Both the position numbers and the translations under genes were made by a program. The notes under the pieces were generated by a model. That model was not told the origin of the DNA, did not search any database, and was given only the letters and a program-made list of their open reading frames with translations. Positions 12,801-25,310 of a stretch of 64,000 nucleotides of DNA are shown here, one piece after another (the first letter of the stretch is position 1; each line of letters starts with the position of its first letter). Origin of the DNA: Siphonodentalium dalli (Eukaryota; Mollusca; Scaphopoda; Gadilida; Siphonodentaliidae); assembly GCA_032622095.1 (NCBI GenBank), contig CP136065.1, positions 243,141,530-243,205,529 on the forward strand, in the 5' to 3' direction.

Positions 12801-13874
12801 AGATGGCGTCCAATATGGCTATTCAGAAATGTCAGCTTCAAAATATATCTTGATAAAATGTACACATTTGCTGTGATCATATATCGTACAACTGGATGTA
12901 TTAGCGTTTATAGCGTAATACCTATGCTATCTCCATTACAAAAGATGGCTTCCAAAATGGCCACCTTTACTCTAAAATACAGAGCTTAAAATTACATGCA
13001 TAATTTAGAAAGTTGATTTTGATTAGTTATACTACTTATTTCTTCAAAGAGTTAATATTTCCTTATTCTTATCACAGTTTTAAAAACAATCAACAAAAAT
13101 CTTCATTGTGTATCATATAATGAGTTCTTGGTAGGCTATCTCATTGTACAACATATACGTATTCATATTTGCTTGTAATATCCAATGGAGTATTTCGTAA
13201 ATAAAGTTGTCAAATGCTATAATATAATATAAACTCTCAATATCAAAGTATTAAACAAACGAAAAAATAGTCACAGAACCGTCCCATGGGGTAGAATCCC
13301 TCTAATACATATCTCATACACAATATTACTTTGTTTTAAACCGAGTTGTGTGGAACATCGACATTTTAATATCATTTTAATCAACCGTTCTAGAACAAAT
13401 TACTACACAATCTTTTCTTAAAAGCTGTTAAAAAAAAATTGTCTACCTAATTCACAATTATTTTTTTGCTAGGTTCGTAGTATTATCATATGGAGCGTAG
13501 GTTCGAAAACGAAATTAGTAAGAATGCTTTTTTTTGGTAGTGGGAATGTGTCAGGGGTAAATTCTGCTATAATTCACTTAATGCTATGTTTTCAAGATGG
13601 CGTCCAATATGGCAACTGAGAACTGTGAGCTTCAAAATATATCTGATAAATTGTATGCCTTAGTTAATATGATCACATAATTATGCGCTTGGCTGTCTTC
13701 GCGTTGATAACGTATTAGCAACGCTGACGCCATTATAAAATGGCAAACATTTACTTCAAAATATACAGCTTCAGAGAAATGTTCGGTATTTTACAAAATA
13801 AGACCGAGTGATATTTTGTCTTTCTTCTCGAAATGTATGAACAAAACAAGAGATGATATACATTACAAACAACT
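6879..13874. repeat. Giant inverted repeat, left arm
   Basis: The whole stretch recurs in reverse complement at 14021-20711. It is AT-rich and lacks recognisable genes. From the outside in it holds: two and a half tandem ~95-bp modules (6958-7160, with CGACTAATTTATATA and a C-rich CCCCCAC..CGGGATTTC core); duplicated AT-rich blocks, for example 9861-10110 against 10180-10450 (GTCTTAAAA.GGCACTAAGAT); the 306-bp tandem array; and a diverged extra array unit near 13587-13800. Differences from the right arm are sparse: single bases (the base near 8713 changes an Ala codon to Asp in the mirrored short frame), C-run length near 7000, and one array unit. No transposase or replication protein was found. 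Confidence 0.95.
11569..12989. repeat. 306-bp tandem array, left arm (five units)
   Basis: The landmark ATGCTATCTCCATTACAAAA starts at 11701, 12007, 12313, 12619 and 12922, giving periods of 306, 306, 306 and 303 bp. Because 306 is divisible by three, one reading frame stays open for long stretches and gives apparent 85-140 residue peptides. These look like by-products of the repeat: they are truncated at different points in different units and match no family I recognise. Each unit contains the motif AAGATGGC.(T/G)CC.AATGGCC. Confidence 0.95.
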
Positions 13875-14020
13875 GAAATGTAACACAGTGTCAGAATTGA
13901 AAAATAAATAGTAAATGTGTATCATAAACACTATAATATCGCATTGAATATTCATTTTATTTATTTATATTATGCCGACCTTATGTAAAACGGGTCGGCA
14001 TAATCTAAATAAATAAAAAA
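13875..14020. repeat. Spacer at the centre of the giant palindrome
   Basis: This 146-bp segment separates the arms. Its left 80 bp is not part of the symmetry. Its right part (about 13953-14018) is itself a hairpin with TTATGCCGACC and GGTCGGCATAA around an 11-nt loop, flanked by complementary TTATTTATTTA tracts. A real asymmetric spacer argues against a simple sequencing fold-back, though it does not exclude one. Confidence 0.85.
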
Positions 14021-17000
14021 AGTTGTTTGTAATGTATATCATCTCTTGTTTTGTTCATACATTTCGAGAAGAAAGACAAAATATCACTCGGTCTTATTTT
14101 GTAAAATACCGAACATTTCTCTGAAGCTGTATATTTTGAAGTAAATGTTTGCCATTTTATAATGGCGTCAGCGTTGCTAATACGTTATCAACGCGAAGAC
14201 AGCCAAGCGCATAATTATGTGATCATATTAACTAAGGCATACAATTTATCAGATATATTTTGAAGCTCACAGTTCTCAGTTGCCATATTGGACGCCATCT
14301 TGAAAACATAGCATTAAGTGAATTATAGCAGAATTTACCCCTGACACATTCCCACTACCAAAAAAAAGCATTCTTACTAATTTCGTTTTCGAACCTACGC
14401 TCCATATGATAATACTACGAACCTAGCAAAAAAATAATTGTGAATTAGGTAGACAATTTTTTTTAACAGCTTTTAAGAAAAGATTGTGTAGTAATTTGTT
14501 CTAGAACGGTTGATTAAAATGATATTAAAATGTCGATGTTCCACACAACTCGGTTTAAAACAAAGTAATATTGTGTATGAGATATGTATTAGAGGGATTC
14601 TACCCCATGGGACGGTTCTGTGACTATTTTTTCGTTTGTTTAATACTTTGATATTGAGAGTTTATATTATATTATAGCATTTGACAACTTTATTTACGAA
14701 ATACTCCATTGGATATTACAAGCAAATATGAATACGTATATGTTGTACAATGAGATAGCCTACCAAGAACTCATTATATGATACACAATGAAGATTTTCG
14801 TTGATTGTTTTTAAAACTGTGATAAGAATAAGGAAATATTAACTCTTTGAAGAAATAAGTAGTATAACTAATCAAAATCAACTTTCTAAATTATGCATGT
14901 AATTTTAAGCTCTGTATTTTAGAGTAAAGGTGGCCATTTTGGAAGCCATCTTTTGTAATGGAGATAGCATAGGTATTACGCTATAAACGCTAATACATCC
15001 AGTTGTACGATATATGATCACAGCAAATGTGTACATTTTATCAAGATATATTTTGAAGCTGACATTTCTGAATAGCCATATTGGACGCCATCTTGAAAAT
15101 ATATATTGTTTTTTTTGTGATGACAAATTGTATGATAATTTGGCATATACTATACAAACTACAAACCTAAATGATGCATATGAGCCTTTGTAAAAATGCA
15201 ATACATTTTTAAGCCCTGTATCTTGAAGTAAACGATGGCCATTTCGACAGCCATCTTTTGTAATGGAGATAGCATAGGTATTACGCTATAAACGCTAATA
15301 CATCCAGTTGTACGATATATGATCACAGCAAATGTGTACATTTTATCAAGATATATTTTGAAGCTGACATTTCTGAATAGCATATTGGACGCCATCTTGA
15401 AAATATATATTGTTTTTTTTGTGATGACAAATTGTATGATAATTTAGCATATACTATACAAACTACAAACCTAAATGATGCATATGACCCTTTGTAAAAA
15501 ATGCAATACATTTTTAAGCCCTGTATCTTGAAGTAAACGATGGCCATTTCGGCAGCCATCTTTTGTAATGGAGATAGCATAGGTATTACGCTATAAACGT
15601 TAATACATCCAGTGTGTACGATATATGATCACAGCAAATGTGTACATTTTATCAATATATATTTTGAAGCTGACATTTCTGAATAGCCATATTGGACGCC
15701 ATCTTTAAAATATATATTGTTTTTTTGTGATGACAAATTGTATGATAATTTAGCATATACTATACAAACTACAAACCTAAATGATGCATATGACCCTTTG
15801 TAAAAAATGCAATACATTTTTAAGCCCTGTATCTTGAAGTAAACGATGGCCATTTCGGCAGCCATCTTTTGTAATGGAGATAGCATAGGTATTACGCTAT
15901 AAACGTTAATACATCCAGTTGTACGATATATGATCACAGTAAATGTGTACATTTTATCAGGATATATTTTGAAGCTCACATTTCTGAATAGCCATATTGG
16001 ATGCCATCTTGAAAACATATTTTTTGTATGATAATTTGGGGTATAATTTATATATTAGAAACATTGAATACATATGATGTTGTATATTGAAATAGCCCTG
16101 CCAACAGATTTAGAGCATATATTCATATTTTTCCAGTGATAAGATGTATGATTTAACTATCCAAATTATAATGTGCGTTCAAATATGTTAGTAGGTAGAT
16201 TTCCGTGACGATTTAAAAATGTGCAGATAATGAACGGGAACATGCATATAAAACACACATTAACCTATAGTCTAACGACATCGAGCAATTTCAGATGCAA
16301 TGGTGTAACTAACAGAATTAGCTTAATATTATTGTTTGATTGATTCTGCGAGATAATTGCATACTATTTATAGGCATAGCATTGAAAGTATATATTAGTC
16401 GTGTGCACATACGCAGTTTATATTTGCTTTCATCGTATAAATCTGTACGATGAATGCGCGATAAATAATTATTCTAAATTTTCAAATTTCAATGACTAAT
16501 GAGTTTTAAGCGTGCGTGCAGATGCCAACACGGGCGTTATGCTGTATACAAAGGTAAATTAATCAGATATATAATGGCCATTCACTGCTTGTTGAAACTT
16601 AACGCTTGACACTTCACCCTGCATCAATTGTAAGTTTAAAAACGAACGACCGGGAATTGTTTCTGTCCGAGCATGTTTACATCTGATGCTAAATTGCGTA
16701 CGGATTCATCAGCATTTGTTTTTCCAAATCGTGTTGCCATTATGATTAAGGGAGAATTATTTGCCATAATCAGGTAAGTGTTATCTTTATTTATTAAACT
16801 ATACGAGTTGGTATGTAAACAAAACTGTTACAGTATTTTTTTTTTCAAAAAAACAAACAATTTATGAATTGGAATGTTAATTTGTAGAAATTAGAGCGCA
16901 TTTGCTAGATAAATGTAAATATACTGTTATGATATGCTTAGCCACAACGTGTAGACAAATAAAATTTTACATAAAAAAAACAATTGTAAAACTATGATTA

Positions 17001-20000
17001 TTGTTTTTATTTGCATGTTTAAAGATAACTTTCCGTAGAATCTGAATTGTAACAATGTTAATTTGGATACTGTAATATACTATCTAAAAAATTGTGTATT
17101 ATAGTGTAACAGTATCCGTTTTTGATAATTAAGAGTTGCATACAAACAGATAATACACGCTCTTTAACGATAAATTTGCAACCATATTTAAGTTAAATTA
17201 TTAGCGCCCTTTTAAGAATTATGATGTGAAGAAGACCTATTTATTAACAATTCTGAGGTAAAATTATTACAATTTTTGTTTTGCTGTGATATTGAAACAC
17301 TTTTGGTATTGAAATTATAAAATGAAATCTTAGTGCCCTTTTAAGACATCTTGTTTATAAATAGATGGATAAAATAATAAAATAAATCTTAGTGCCATTC
17401 TAAGACATATGGGATGAACAAAGTATACTGTATCCGAATATTACGAGGAATTGAAAGAGTTGCATACAAGCAGATAATAAACGCTCTTTAACGATAAATT
17501 TTCAACCATATTTAAGTTAAATTATTAGCGCCCTTTTAAGAATTAAGATGCGAAGAAGACTTATTTATTAACAATTCTGAGGTTAAATTTTTGGCTGTGA
17601 TGTTCAAACACTTTTGGTATTGAAATTATAAAATGAAATCTTAGTGCCCCTTTAAGACATCTTGTTTATAAATAGTGTGAGATATAAAAAATAATAAAAT
17701 AAATCTTAGTGCCATTTTAAGACATCTGGTTTAAACAAAGTATACTGTGCGCAAATAAGAAAATAAATCTTAGTGTCACTTTAAGACAACTGCTTTAAAC
17801 TTCCTCAATATGTTTCGCTCCGATTAATATAGAAACTTTATATAATTTATTGTTTTAAATTACATAGAATATATGTTGAACAAGATAATAATTAATTAAA
17901 AGTTATCTGAAATCATAATATAATAAACTTATCTGACTATTGAATCCATGCTTTGATTTCCTATTTTAGCTGGCTTATATAGCATACATTGGAATGTTTA
18001 CCATAACATACCTTAAATATGCAAATTTGACAGGTGTAGTATAAATTATTCGTTTTGTAAGGACGGGTCGTTAACGAATGCGTTCTTTGAAATATGATCC
18101 AAGCTAGGTAGCCTAGTTGAATAAATTAGTCGCCTTGTACAGATATATGTCGACATGAATTATATTATTCATGTCGTGGGATAAAATGGGAGGGTACATT
18201 ATGATAGGCATACGAGGACATTTAACAAGATAGCTCGACTTCACTTTTTGTGACTATAGATAGATTGAGTAAATTAATGTGTTACTGTATATAACTAGAG
18301 CTCGACATGAATTCTCGACGAATGATATTAGATTATTCGACTTGGGTCGTATGACATCATTTTGTTGAGAGTAAAGATAGAATGAATGTTTTTTTATATA
18401 AACAGATACATTCGGATAGGTAAAATTGAGACAGTATTATACTTCGATGGATTATCTGTTCTTTGATGAGTAAGTAAGTCTTGTTATGTTAAACAGAGTC
18501 GGACATGAATTCTCGACGAAGACCTCATCATGTTTTGTGATATATGTTGGTAGATTATTCGACTTAAAGAAAGATTCCTCGAATGACATCATTTGCTTGG
18601 GACTAAAGATAGAATGTTTTTTCCTTATATAAACAGATACATTCGCATAGGTAAAAATTGAGAGAGAATTGTACTTCGATAGATCTGTTCTTTAGTAGGC
18701 AAGTAAGTTTTATTTAATTTTCATATTTTTTTTACATATAAAGTTTGTGCTTGAATTTTTTTGACTATGATTATAATATTTTTATATTTTTTTTTATTAA
18801 AGACAAAACATTTATTGTGTTTTACGATTATTGTGGGAATGAAAAAGGACTTTTGATACTTGCTAGCAAAACAGATAAAGATTTTTTTGTTGTTAAATTG
18901 TTTCCGTTAACATTGAAATTGTTTTTTTTAAATTTGGCTTTGAATTGAGATATTTGATTTTCATATTTTGATTGATTTTGAAGCATTATAACATATAACT
19001 TCAATTTTGTTGACGAAAACGTAAATTAAATTGTGTTTTAAATGCTTTATCGTGCTTTTACATTTAATATTTCATTAAAAGGGAGATATTTTTTTATATT
19101 TTTGAAATATTGAATTTGTGTTGGAACTGAAATACGTTGTCTTCATATAAACCGAAAATACTCCCGTCATTCATAATCATTAAAGGAACCGATAATGGTT
19201 ATACATTTCGATTTCTATCACTATGAAATGGTGTTTTTGAAATGTGTTGCCTACTAATCTACAGAAGAACGTTCCTAAAAAAGTTCAATGTGTTTAGACC
19301 TGTGGTTTTACATGCATAGGTTTATTCGCTAACGAATATATCACTGTATCATTCATTAACATATATAAATCGTTTAACATCTATATTGAACTTAATAAAA
19401 CAGATTATTCAAATGCACAGGGGAGCTAACTCTGTTCTTTATATTCCAATTAATATTTGTAGATTTAGTTTACAACTCTGATATTTTTGATTAACCTAAA
19501 AATAGTTTGCCTGAGTATAACCCATAGCCTAGAAGTAGTAATTTTATGACCAACTTATAAATAAATAGTTTGACTTTAAATAATGATTAATTTTAATACT
19601 GTTACAATTCACATGGGGAGCTAACTCTGTTCTTTATATTCCAATTAATATTTGTAGATTTACTCAGTATATTTTTGGAAATGTTTGAATAACCTAGAAA
19701 TTGTTTGTTTGAGTATAGCCTAGAAGAGGTATTTAAACACCAACCTAGAAATAGTTAGTCTGACTTTAAATATTGATACATTTTTTTTTTGCCAGAAGAT
19801 ATTTCGACGGGGAGACCAGACTGTCCATATCTTAAAAAAAGATTGATTTGATTATGTTTTTTTTATATCTGTTTGTATACTAAGATTTATTCATGTACCA
19901 TTTATATTCATTAAAGGAACTAAAGTGTTGGGTTCCACATTTCGTTTTCTACGAGACTCTGTAATATCGAGTTTTATGAGATCGAATCGTGTTTCCTACA

Positions 20001-20711
20001 AATCTACAAGAAATGAGAAGAAAAGTTCCGCCACTAACAAAATGTTCCATGTGTTTTAGCCCCTGTGGTTTTTTACATGCACGGGGTTATTCACTAGGGA
20101 ATAATTCATATCATTTTAACATCATCTCAGGATAACAGTATTATTTCACTAACCTATCATAACTAACCTACTAACTATATGCCTATATATAGTTACATAT
20201 CACTACATGTATTTAATCGGGCGTACTAAAATATTGGCTATGCCTTCAACTATTCTGACTATAACATCTGCCTAGAAATATTTTGCCTGACTATACCATC
20301 TGAAATAAACATACATCATTACCTAACATAAAATAGGTCGTATTGTAGCTTGGATGTGCTTTTAAAGTAGTTACTATTTAGTATGACTATAAGATCTGCC
20401 TTGTAAAACAGCTCATTTTTTATACACTTATATAAATTAGTCGTTATTGTAACGTTTACATTCGTTAAATACTATTTACGAAATCCCGTGGGGGGTGGGG
20501 GATTATCAGACGACGACTACACCTATATAAATTAGTCGGTATTGTATCGTTTAACATTCGATAAGTAGTATTTATGAAATCCCGTGGGGGGTGGGGATTC
20601 CAAATGACCACACCCTAAGGCAATTAGTCGATAATGTAACGTTGAACACTTTCCTTGTCCCCCTCACTTATATATTACAGAGATAATACCTTCTCTTAAT
20701 ACTACTTACGT
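14021..20711. repeat. Giant inverted repeat, right arm
   Basis: This is the reverse complement of 6879-13874 over its full length. It is about 305 bp shorter, because its array has four units where the left has five. Outer ends match as ACGT.AGTAGTATTAAGAGAA against the complement at 20691-20711. The terminal ~95-bp modules are mirrored at 20432-20642. The 67-residue AT-rich frame at 18745-18948 mirrors 8641-8844 with one substitution. It has low complexity, and I do not call it a gene. Confidence 0.95.
14905..16018. repeat. 306-bp tandem array, right arm (four units)
   Basis: The complement of the array landmark (GGAGATAGCAT) ends at 14970, 15275, 15580 and 15886, giving periods of about 305-306 bp and four units. 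One unit has a single-base deletion near 15380 (GAATAGCATATTGG where others have GAATAGCCATATTGG). Confidence 0.95.
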
Positions 20712-21829
20712 GTGTATTTTGTTTATACCATGATACCTCTAATACTATATTAGACAACATTTCCCGCCAAAGTATCTCGCTCACTTCAATATATACTTCC
20801 AACAATTGTTACCCCCGACTTTTTCTGTTGCTCTAGGAATATGTCAAGTTCTAGCCAGATATTATTCATTTACTTTTTACAAGCAATTCATCGTGGAATA
20901 ACATATAATAATGTATACATTTATCGACTTTGTTAATTGAATTGTCTATTTAGTTCTTTAACCAAGCCCACAAAATACAATTCTAAGAACTATTTTTTCC
21001 GTATCGTATTATTCCCAACTACAATGTAGGTATATTACTTTCCACTGAGAAATAAGTCGGACGTTATACATATATACTTGTAGTAGAAAATTGTTATACC
21101 CATAGTAATGTGGTGTTATACCCATAGTAATGTGGTGTTATAACCATAGTAGAGTACACAAAAATATATCCAATACATGTTATTAGTGTAGTAGGCTATT
21201 GACGATTTAGCTAATATTCTTCGCCATATTTGATAGAATATCGGTGGGGTACTCTGAAATACTTCTTGCCTCAACTGCATGCAAGCGACTATTCGTTGAA
21301 TTATCTAAGGACCTGGATGCCATGAAGGTTGAAGCGAGCTCCGAGCCATGACGCTGATTTTAATGAGCATAGCTGGGCTCGGTTCAGTAAGTTTGTTGAC
21401 ATCCTCTCTTAATGTGAACTATAACACTTTTTTCGCAATTAAATAACATGCAAGTTGTTGGAGTAAATTGTCAGATAAATTGAGATTTTACATGTAGAAT
21501 AATCGGTCCTAAGGTTTATATCAAAATAACCAGAAAGGGCTATTCTATTCATACCAAGAGACTAAAACATTGGATCGTTGGTTATATCACAAAACAGCCG
21601 TCATGTGCGACACGCTGTTTCTGACACTGTGAGTAATATGAGCGATATCTGTCTATATACCAAAAATCGGTATATATGTATGTACATATTCAGAGGGAAA
21701 ATAGGACTACTCTCGTCGCTGATTAATGCAGCCCTCGATGGGTCAATATCGTACACTGGTCAACAATCTGAAACATATTTTAGCACGGGGATCGGGGACG
21801 TGAAACACTAGATCAAATAACAAATCGAG
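20712..21829. other. Intergenic stretch with a short tandem repeat
   Basis: No gene is recognised. Three tandem copies of a 22-bp unit (GTTATACCCATAGTAATGTG) lie near 21093-21155. The rest is AT-rich. Confidence 0.5.
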
Positions 21830-23095
21830 TTAAATGGGTTAATAACACCGGCTTTGGGTGACACAGGAAGCAAATGTTCACAACATATGGATCCTACTAA
21901 CACAAGGCATCATATATTATACAGTCCGCATGGGTCCGACCGGGTTACACAGGCTCTCTCGTTCTACTCTGGTCCATGTCATTTAAGGGCTAATTGAACC
22001 CGGCCGTGAACGAGATGGCGAGTCAATCTTCACAGTTTACGGTTAGTAAGTGTCTCGCTACCACTAGTCATCGATATATAGTTTGATCCAGTCTCTTGGT
22101 GTGTCCGGGCTCTCCCAGGTTCGTTTACCCAATATCGGCATTCAAAGGGTTAATAAAACCGCCGGTGGGTGATACTGAAAGCTCTCTCGGGTTCTTTAGG
22201 CATTGCAAGGGTTAATAAAACCGGCCGTGGATGACACAGCAAGTAATTGTTTAAAATATATGCTTTGTATGTATCCTACTACCATAATATTATACTGTCC
22301 GCGGACCCACTGGGCCGCCCGGGCCTGTCCTGGCTCGCCCGTGCTATTGAGAATTGTACTCCGAAGAAGGAAAGGCTGTAGCGTAACAACCATGCACGCC
22401 GACCTTCACTGGCTACCTATCAAAGATCGGATACAATTCAAAATAGCAACATTTGGTTTCCGTCGGATTTTTGTCTCTGAATCCCTTCCCGAATATATTA
22501 ACAGTCTGATATATCCATACACTCCCCGGCGAACACTTCGTTCTGGTGAATCGTCCCTTCTCTGCCCTCAAGGTGCAAATCTTTTGACCGTCGGCGACAG
22601 AGCTTTCTCTGTAGTCTGTCCCGACATTTGGAACTCTCTACCAAATGAAATGCGACAATCTTGCTTGCTAACCGATTTTCGATCTGCTTTAAAAACTCAC
22701 ATATTCCGACGACGCTACCCCGACACAAAGAAAACTAACAAAATCTGATTATATATAATTCCACATATCTATTGATTATTTTCCATGTGCATTTCTTGTG
22801 TATTTATATAATGTGTAAAGCGCTTAGGGCCCCTTGCGGGGGATAGGCGCTATATAAATATTATTATTATTATTATTATTATTATTCTGGTTCATATCGT
22901 CATTTAAGGGGTTAATAAACCCGGCCGTGAACGAAACGGCGAGTAAATCTTCGCCGCCTGCGTTTAGTATGTGTCTGGCTACAATTCATCGATATATAGT
23001 TTGATCGGGTCTCTGGATTTGCCCGGGCTCTCTCGGGTTCTTTCAGTCATTTAAAGGGTTAATAAACCCGCCGGCGGATGACACAGCAAGTCAGT
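21830..23095 (+). repeat. Tandem ~365-bp repeat family, + copies
   Basis: Repeated modules read AACCCGGCCGTGAACGA.ATGGCGAGT, then a TCATCGATATATAGTTTGATC block, then GGGCTCTC and GGGTTAATAAAACCG. They are the reverse complement of 3404-4318. The array is interrupted by the LINE fragment at 22350-22886. Confidence 0.75.
22350..22886 (+). pseudogene. 5'-truncated LINE (CR1/L2-like) 3' end
   Basis: An open frame ending at 22748 encodes the extreme C-terminus of a non-LTR retrotransposon polyprotein. The diagnostic blocks are LHWLPIKDRIQFKI, PYTPRRTLRS, GDRAFSV, WNSLPNEMR and FRSALKTHIF, downstream of the reverse transcriptase domain in CR1/L2/Rex-type elements. The 3' UTR has the GCGCTATATAAATA block and ends in an (ATT)n run at 22850-22886, as is common for this group. 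Everything upstream, including reverse transcriptase and endonuclease, is missing, so it is a dead-on-arrival insertion into the surrounding tandem repeat. Assignment to the broad LINE group is firm. The exact clade is inference. Confidence 0.9.
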
Positions 23096-23210
23096 TATCA
23101 CATGAGCCATGTCCGTTTAATCCGATCGACGATAGCTTCGCGTTATGCCTCGCTCTGTTTAACCCTATCATGGCTGGAGCTGCCTGAATGTTTTAGGAAA
23201 AACCAGCTCA

Positions 23211-24233
23211 AATGCATTCTCTTATATATGCGAGTCGACCATAGGTCGCCTCGCATATATAAGAGAATGCATTGGCCTAACAAATTTTATACTATTGTTT
23301 AAAAATGTAACAAAAAAATGATAAAAAATTGTTAAAGAAAGTAAGAAATAATGATAAAAAATGATAAACATTGTTAAAGAATATAAGAGAAAATGATAAA
23401 AATTTATAAAGTATGTAAGAAAAAATTATAAAAAAATGATAAAATTGTAAAAGTATGTAAGAAACAAATTATAAAAATGATAAAATTGTTAAAGAATATA
23501 AGAAAACAATATAAAAATTGTTATAGAATGTAAGAACAAATTATAAAAAATTGTAAAAATTGTTAAAGAATGTGAGAAAGAATGATATAAAATGATTACA
23601 ATTATTAAAGATGGATTATCTCTTTAAATAACAAATTTTAAATAGTTGCGTGGGTATAAAATAATAGATATGAACTGAAGACCTATGTCCGGAAAAGCTT
23701 CTATCAATTAATATTGATTTTATTTCGAATGTTAAATCGGGCCCATTTATGTTACTATTTTTAGAACCGACCATTCGGATGAGACAGTATTGCGACATAG
23801 AGCACTGGGCTGTTCCTACGGCTACGCAACGAATGTCAAATGTCACAGATTGGTTGTTTGTATTGTTTTGTTCCACCGATATAAGCGATAATGAGTATAA
23901 TTAACGTTTATTTATGACAAAATTGCACAATATAATTTCTGGTCTCTGTTAACAGTAACCACTATTGTTCGTTAGCTGAACAAACACACCTTTTTTTACC
24001 AGAAAATATTCGAAATAAAATTAATATTAATCGATAGAAGCATTTCCGGACAGGAGTCTTCTATTCAAATCTAATATTTTATAACCCGGTAACTATATAA
24101 TACATGTTTACAAAGAGATAATCCACCTTTAAAGAATGTAAGAAAAATTTATAAAAATTCGTTAGGCCAATGTATTCTCTAATATATGCGAGGCGACCTA
24201 TGGTCGACTTGCACATATAAGAGAATGCATTGG
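23211..24233. mobile_element. Element bounded by two palindromes, ~1.0 kb
   Basis: Each end is itself a near-perfect palindrome. The left (23211-23273) is AATGCATTCTCTTATATATG... closing with CATATATAAGAGAATGCATT, and the right (24167-24233) is similar with a few changes. The inner edges are complementary (GGCCTAAC... and ...GTTAGGCC). The interior holds degenerate AATGATAAAAATTGTTAAAG-type repeats (about 23300-23610) and unannotated AT-rich DNA. No open frame of note was found. It is the same family as 54935-55151 and 44659-44818. Confidence 0.75.
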
Positions 24234-25152
24234 CACAAGGTCTACCGGATCGGCGACCACATTTCAGCTTGTTCTCTTGAAAATAAACGCAATACGGGCT
24301 TATTTTATATTTGCGCGAAATAAACTCATATTGGCATTTTTTGAAAACTCAAATACACTCTATATCGCCCAAAATTCTGGTTATTACACAGCCATTTATC
24401 AATCTGAAATAAGACCCAATTGTGCTTATTATATTAAAGATCACCTTTCCATATTTGACACCTTAAAACCATAATCCTTTTACATTTCCGATGCATGTGT
24501 ACCTGAACATAATTTATATCTGACCCATAGATTTTAAGGACAAGATAACGATTATAAAAAAAAGTTAATTAAACACGTTTTGAATTTGTGTCAGCTTAAC
24601 GTTAATTACAACGATCACCTCTTATTGTCGTGCATATGTGATGCATGTACTAATGATGGTGATTAATAATATTCTTTAATTCTCTTTTTGTCGATTCATG
24701 AGCGGAAAATTGGCGACGGAAATTGCCGATTATTAAATCATTTGTCATATTTCAACCAATGCTAATTTGTACAGCTTGTTTTCGCAACAGAAGATGTTTG
24801 CTCCGGAGCTCAATATCTACTATACTTTCAGGTGTTTGGATAGTCTATTGAGAAACAATGCAAGATACAACATTTTGTTGTACACACCTCACGCGTTCAA
24901 ACACATTCGTGTATCTTTGAGCGAGGGGAAATATTGATTACATATAATTGCTATGAATTCCTATGAGAGCATGCATTCATACTCGAATGGATTCGATTGA
25001 TTTTCCACCCGGTGACATATTAAACCGGATGTATCGGTGTCACGTTAAAATCAGCTCAGCCAATTGACGCAGTCATCGATAGATCAGATATATTCAAACA
25101 CCGTCAGTTTCACATTCGTCTGAGTTCATTCCTTGACACTATCGGATATATC
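24234..25152. other. 5' flank of the channel gene
   Basis: No coding family is recognised. Reading back from the start codon at 25153, the frame stays open to a TAA at 25021-25023 with no other ATG, which supports 25153 as the start. A TCAGTTT initiator-like motif lies at 25104, but the promoter cannot be placed with confidence. Confidence 0.4.
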
Positions 25153-25310
25153 ATGGGGGAACTCACCAAAAGAGAAACAATGGACAATACAAAAATCGTC
25201 GATGCCTGTCAAGAGGGTAAGCTCTCGGATATGTGGCAGGTTTTCAAAAACACCACAACGATGCATGGTCTTCAAAAGACAAGTATTTCGGATAATCAAC
25301 GGGTTAGAAG
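25153..25310 (+). CDS. DEG/ENaC exon 1: N-terminus, HG motif
   Basis: Encodes residues 1-52 and two bases of codon 53. The stretch FKNTTTMHGLQ matches the family's cytosolic pre-TM1 motif, in which His-Gly is needed for gating. It ends AG|GTATGT (phase 2). The first in-frame ATG after an upstream stop is used. Confidence 0.9.

Noticed and set aside
11569-12989. Protein genes of 85-140 residues inside the 306-bp repeats (and mirrored at 14905-16018)
   Set aside because: The open frames exist because the period is a multiple of three. Units break at different points and no family signature is present.
23211-23273. CRISPR-like repeat or transcription terminator
   Set aside because: The palindromes are dispersed, occur in facing pairs without spacer arrays, and the DNA is eukaryotic.
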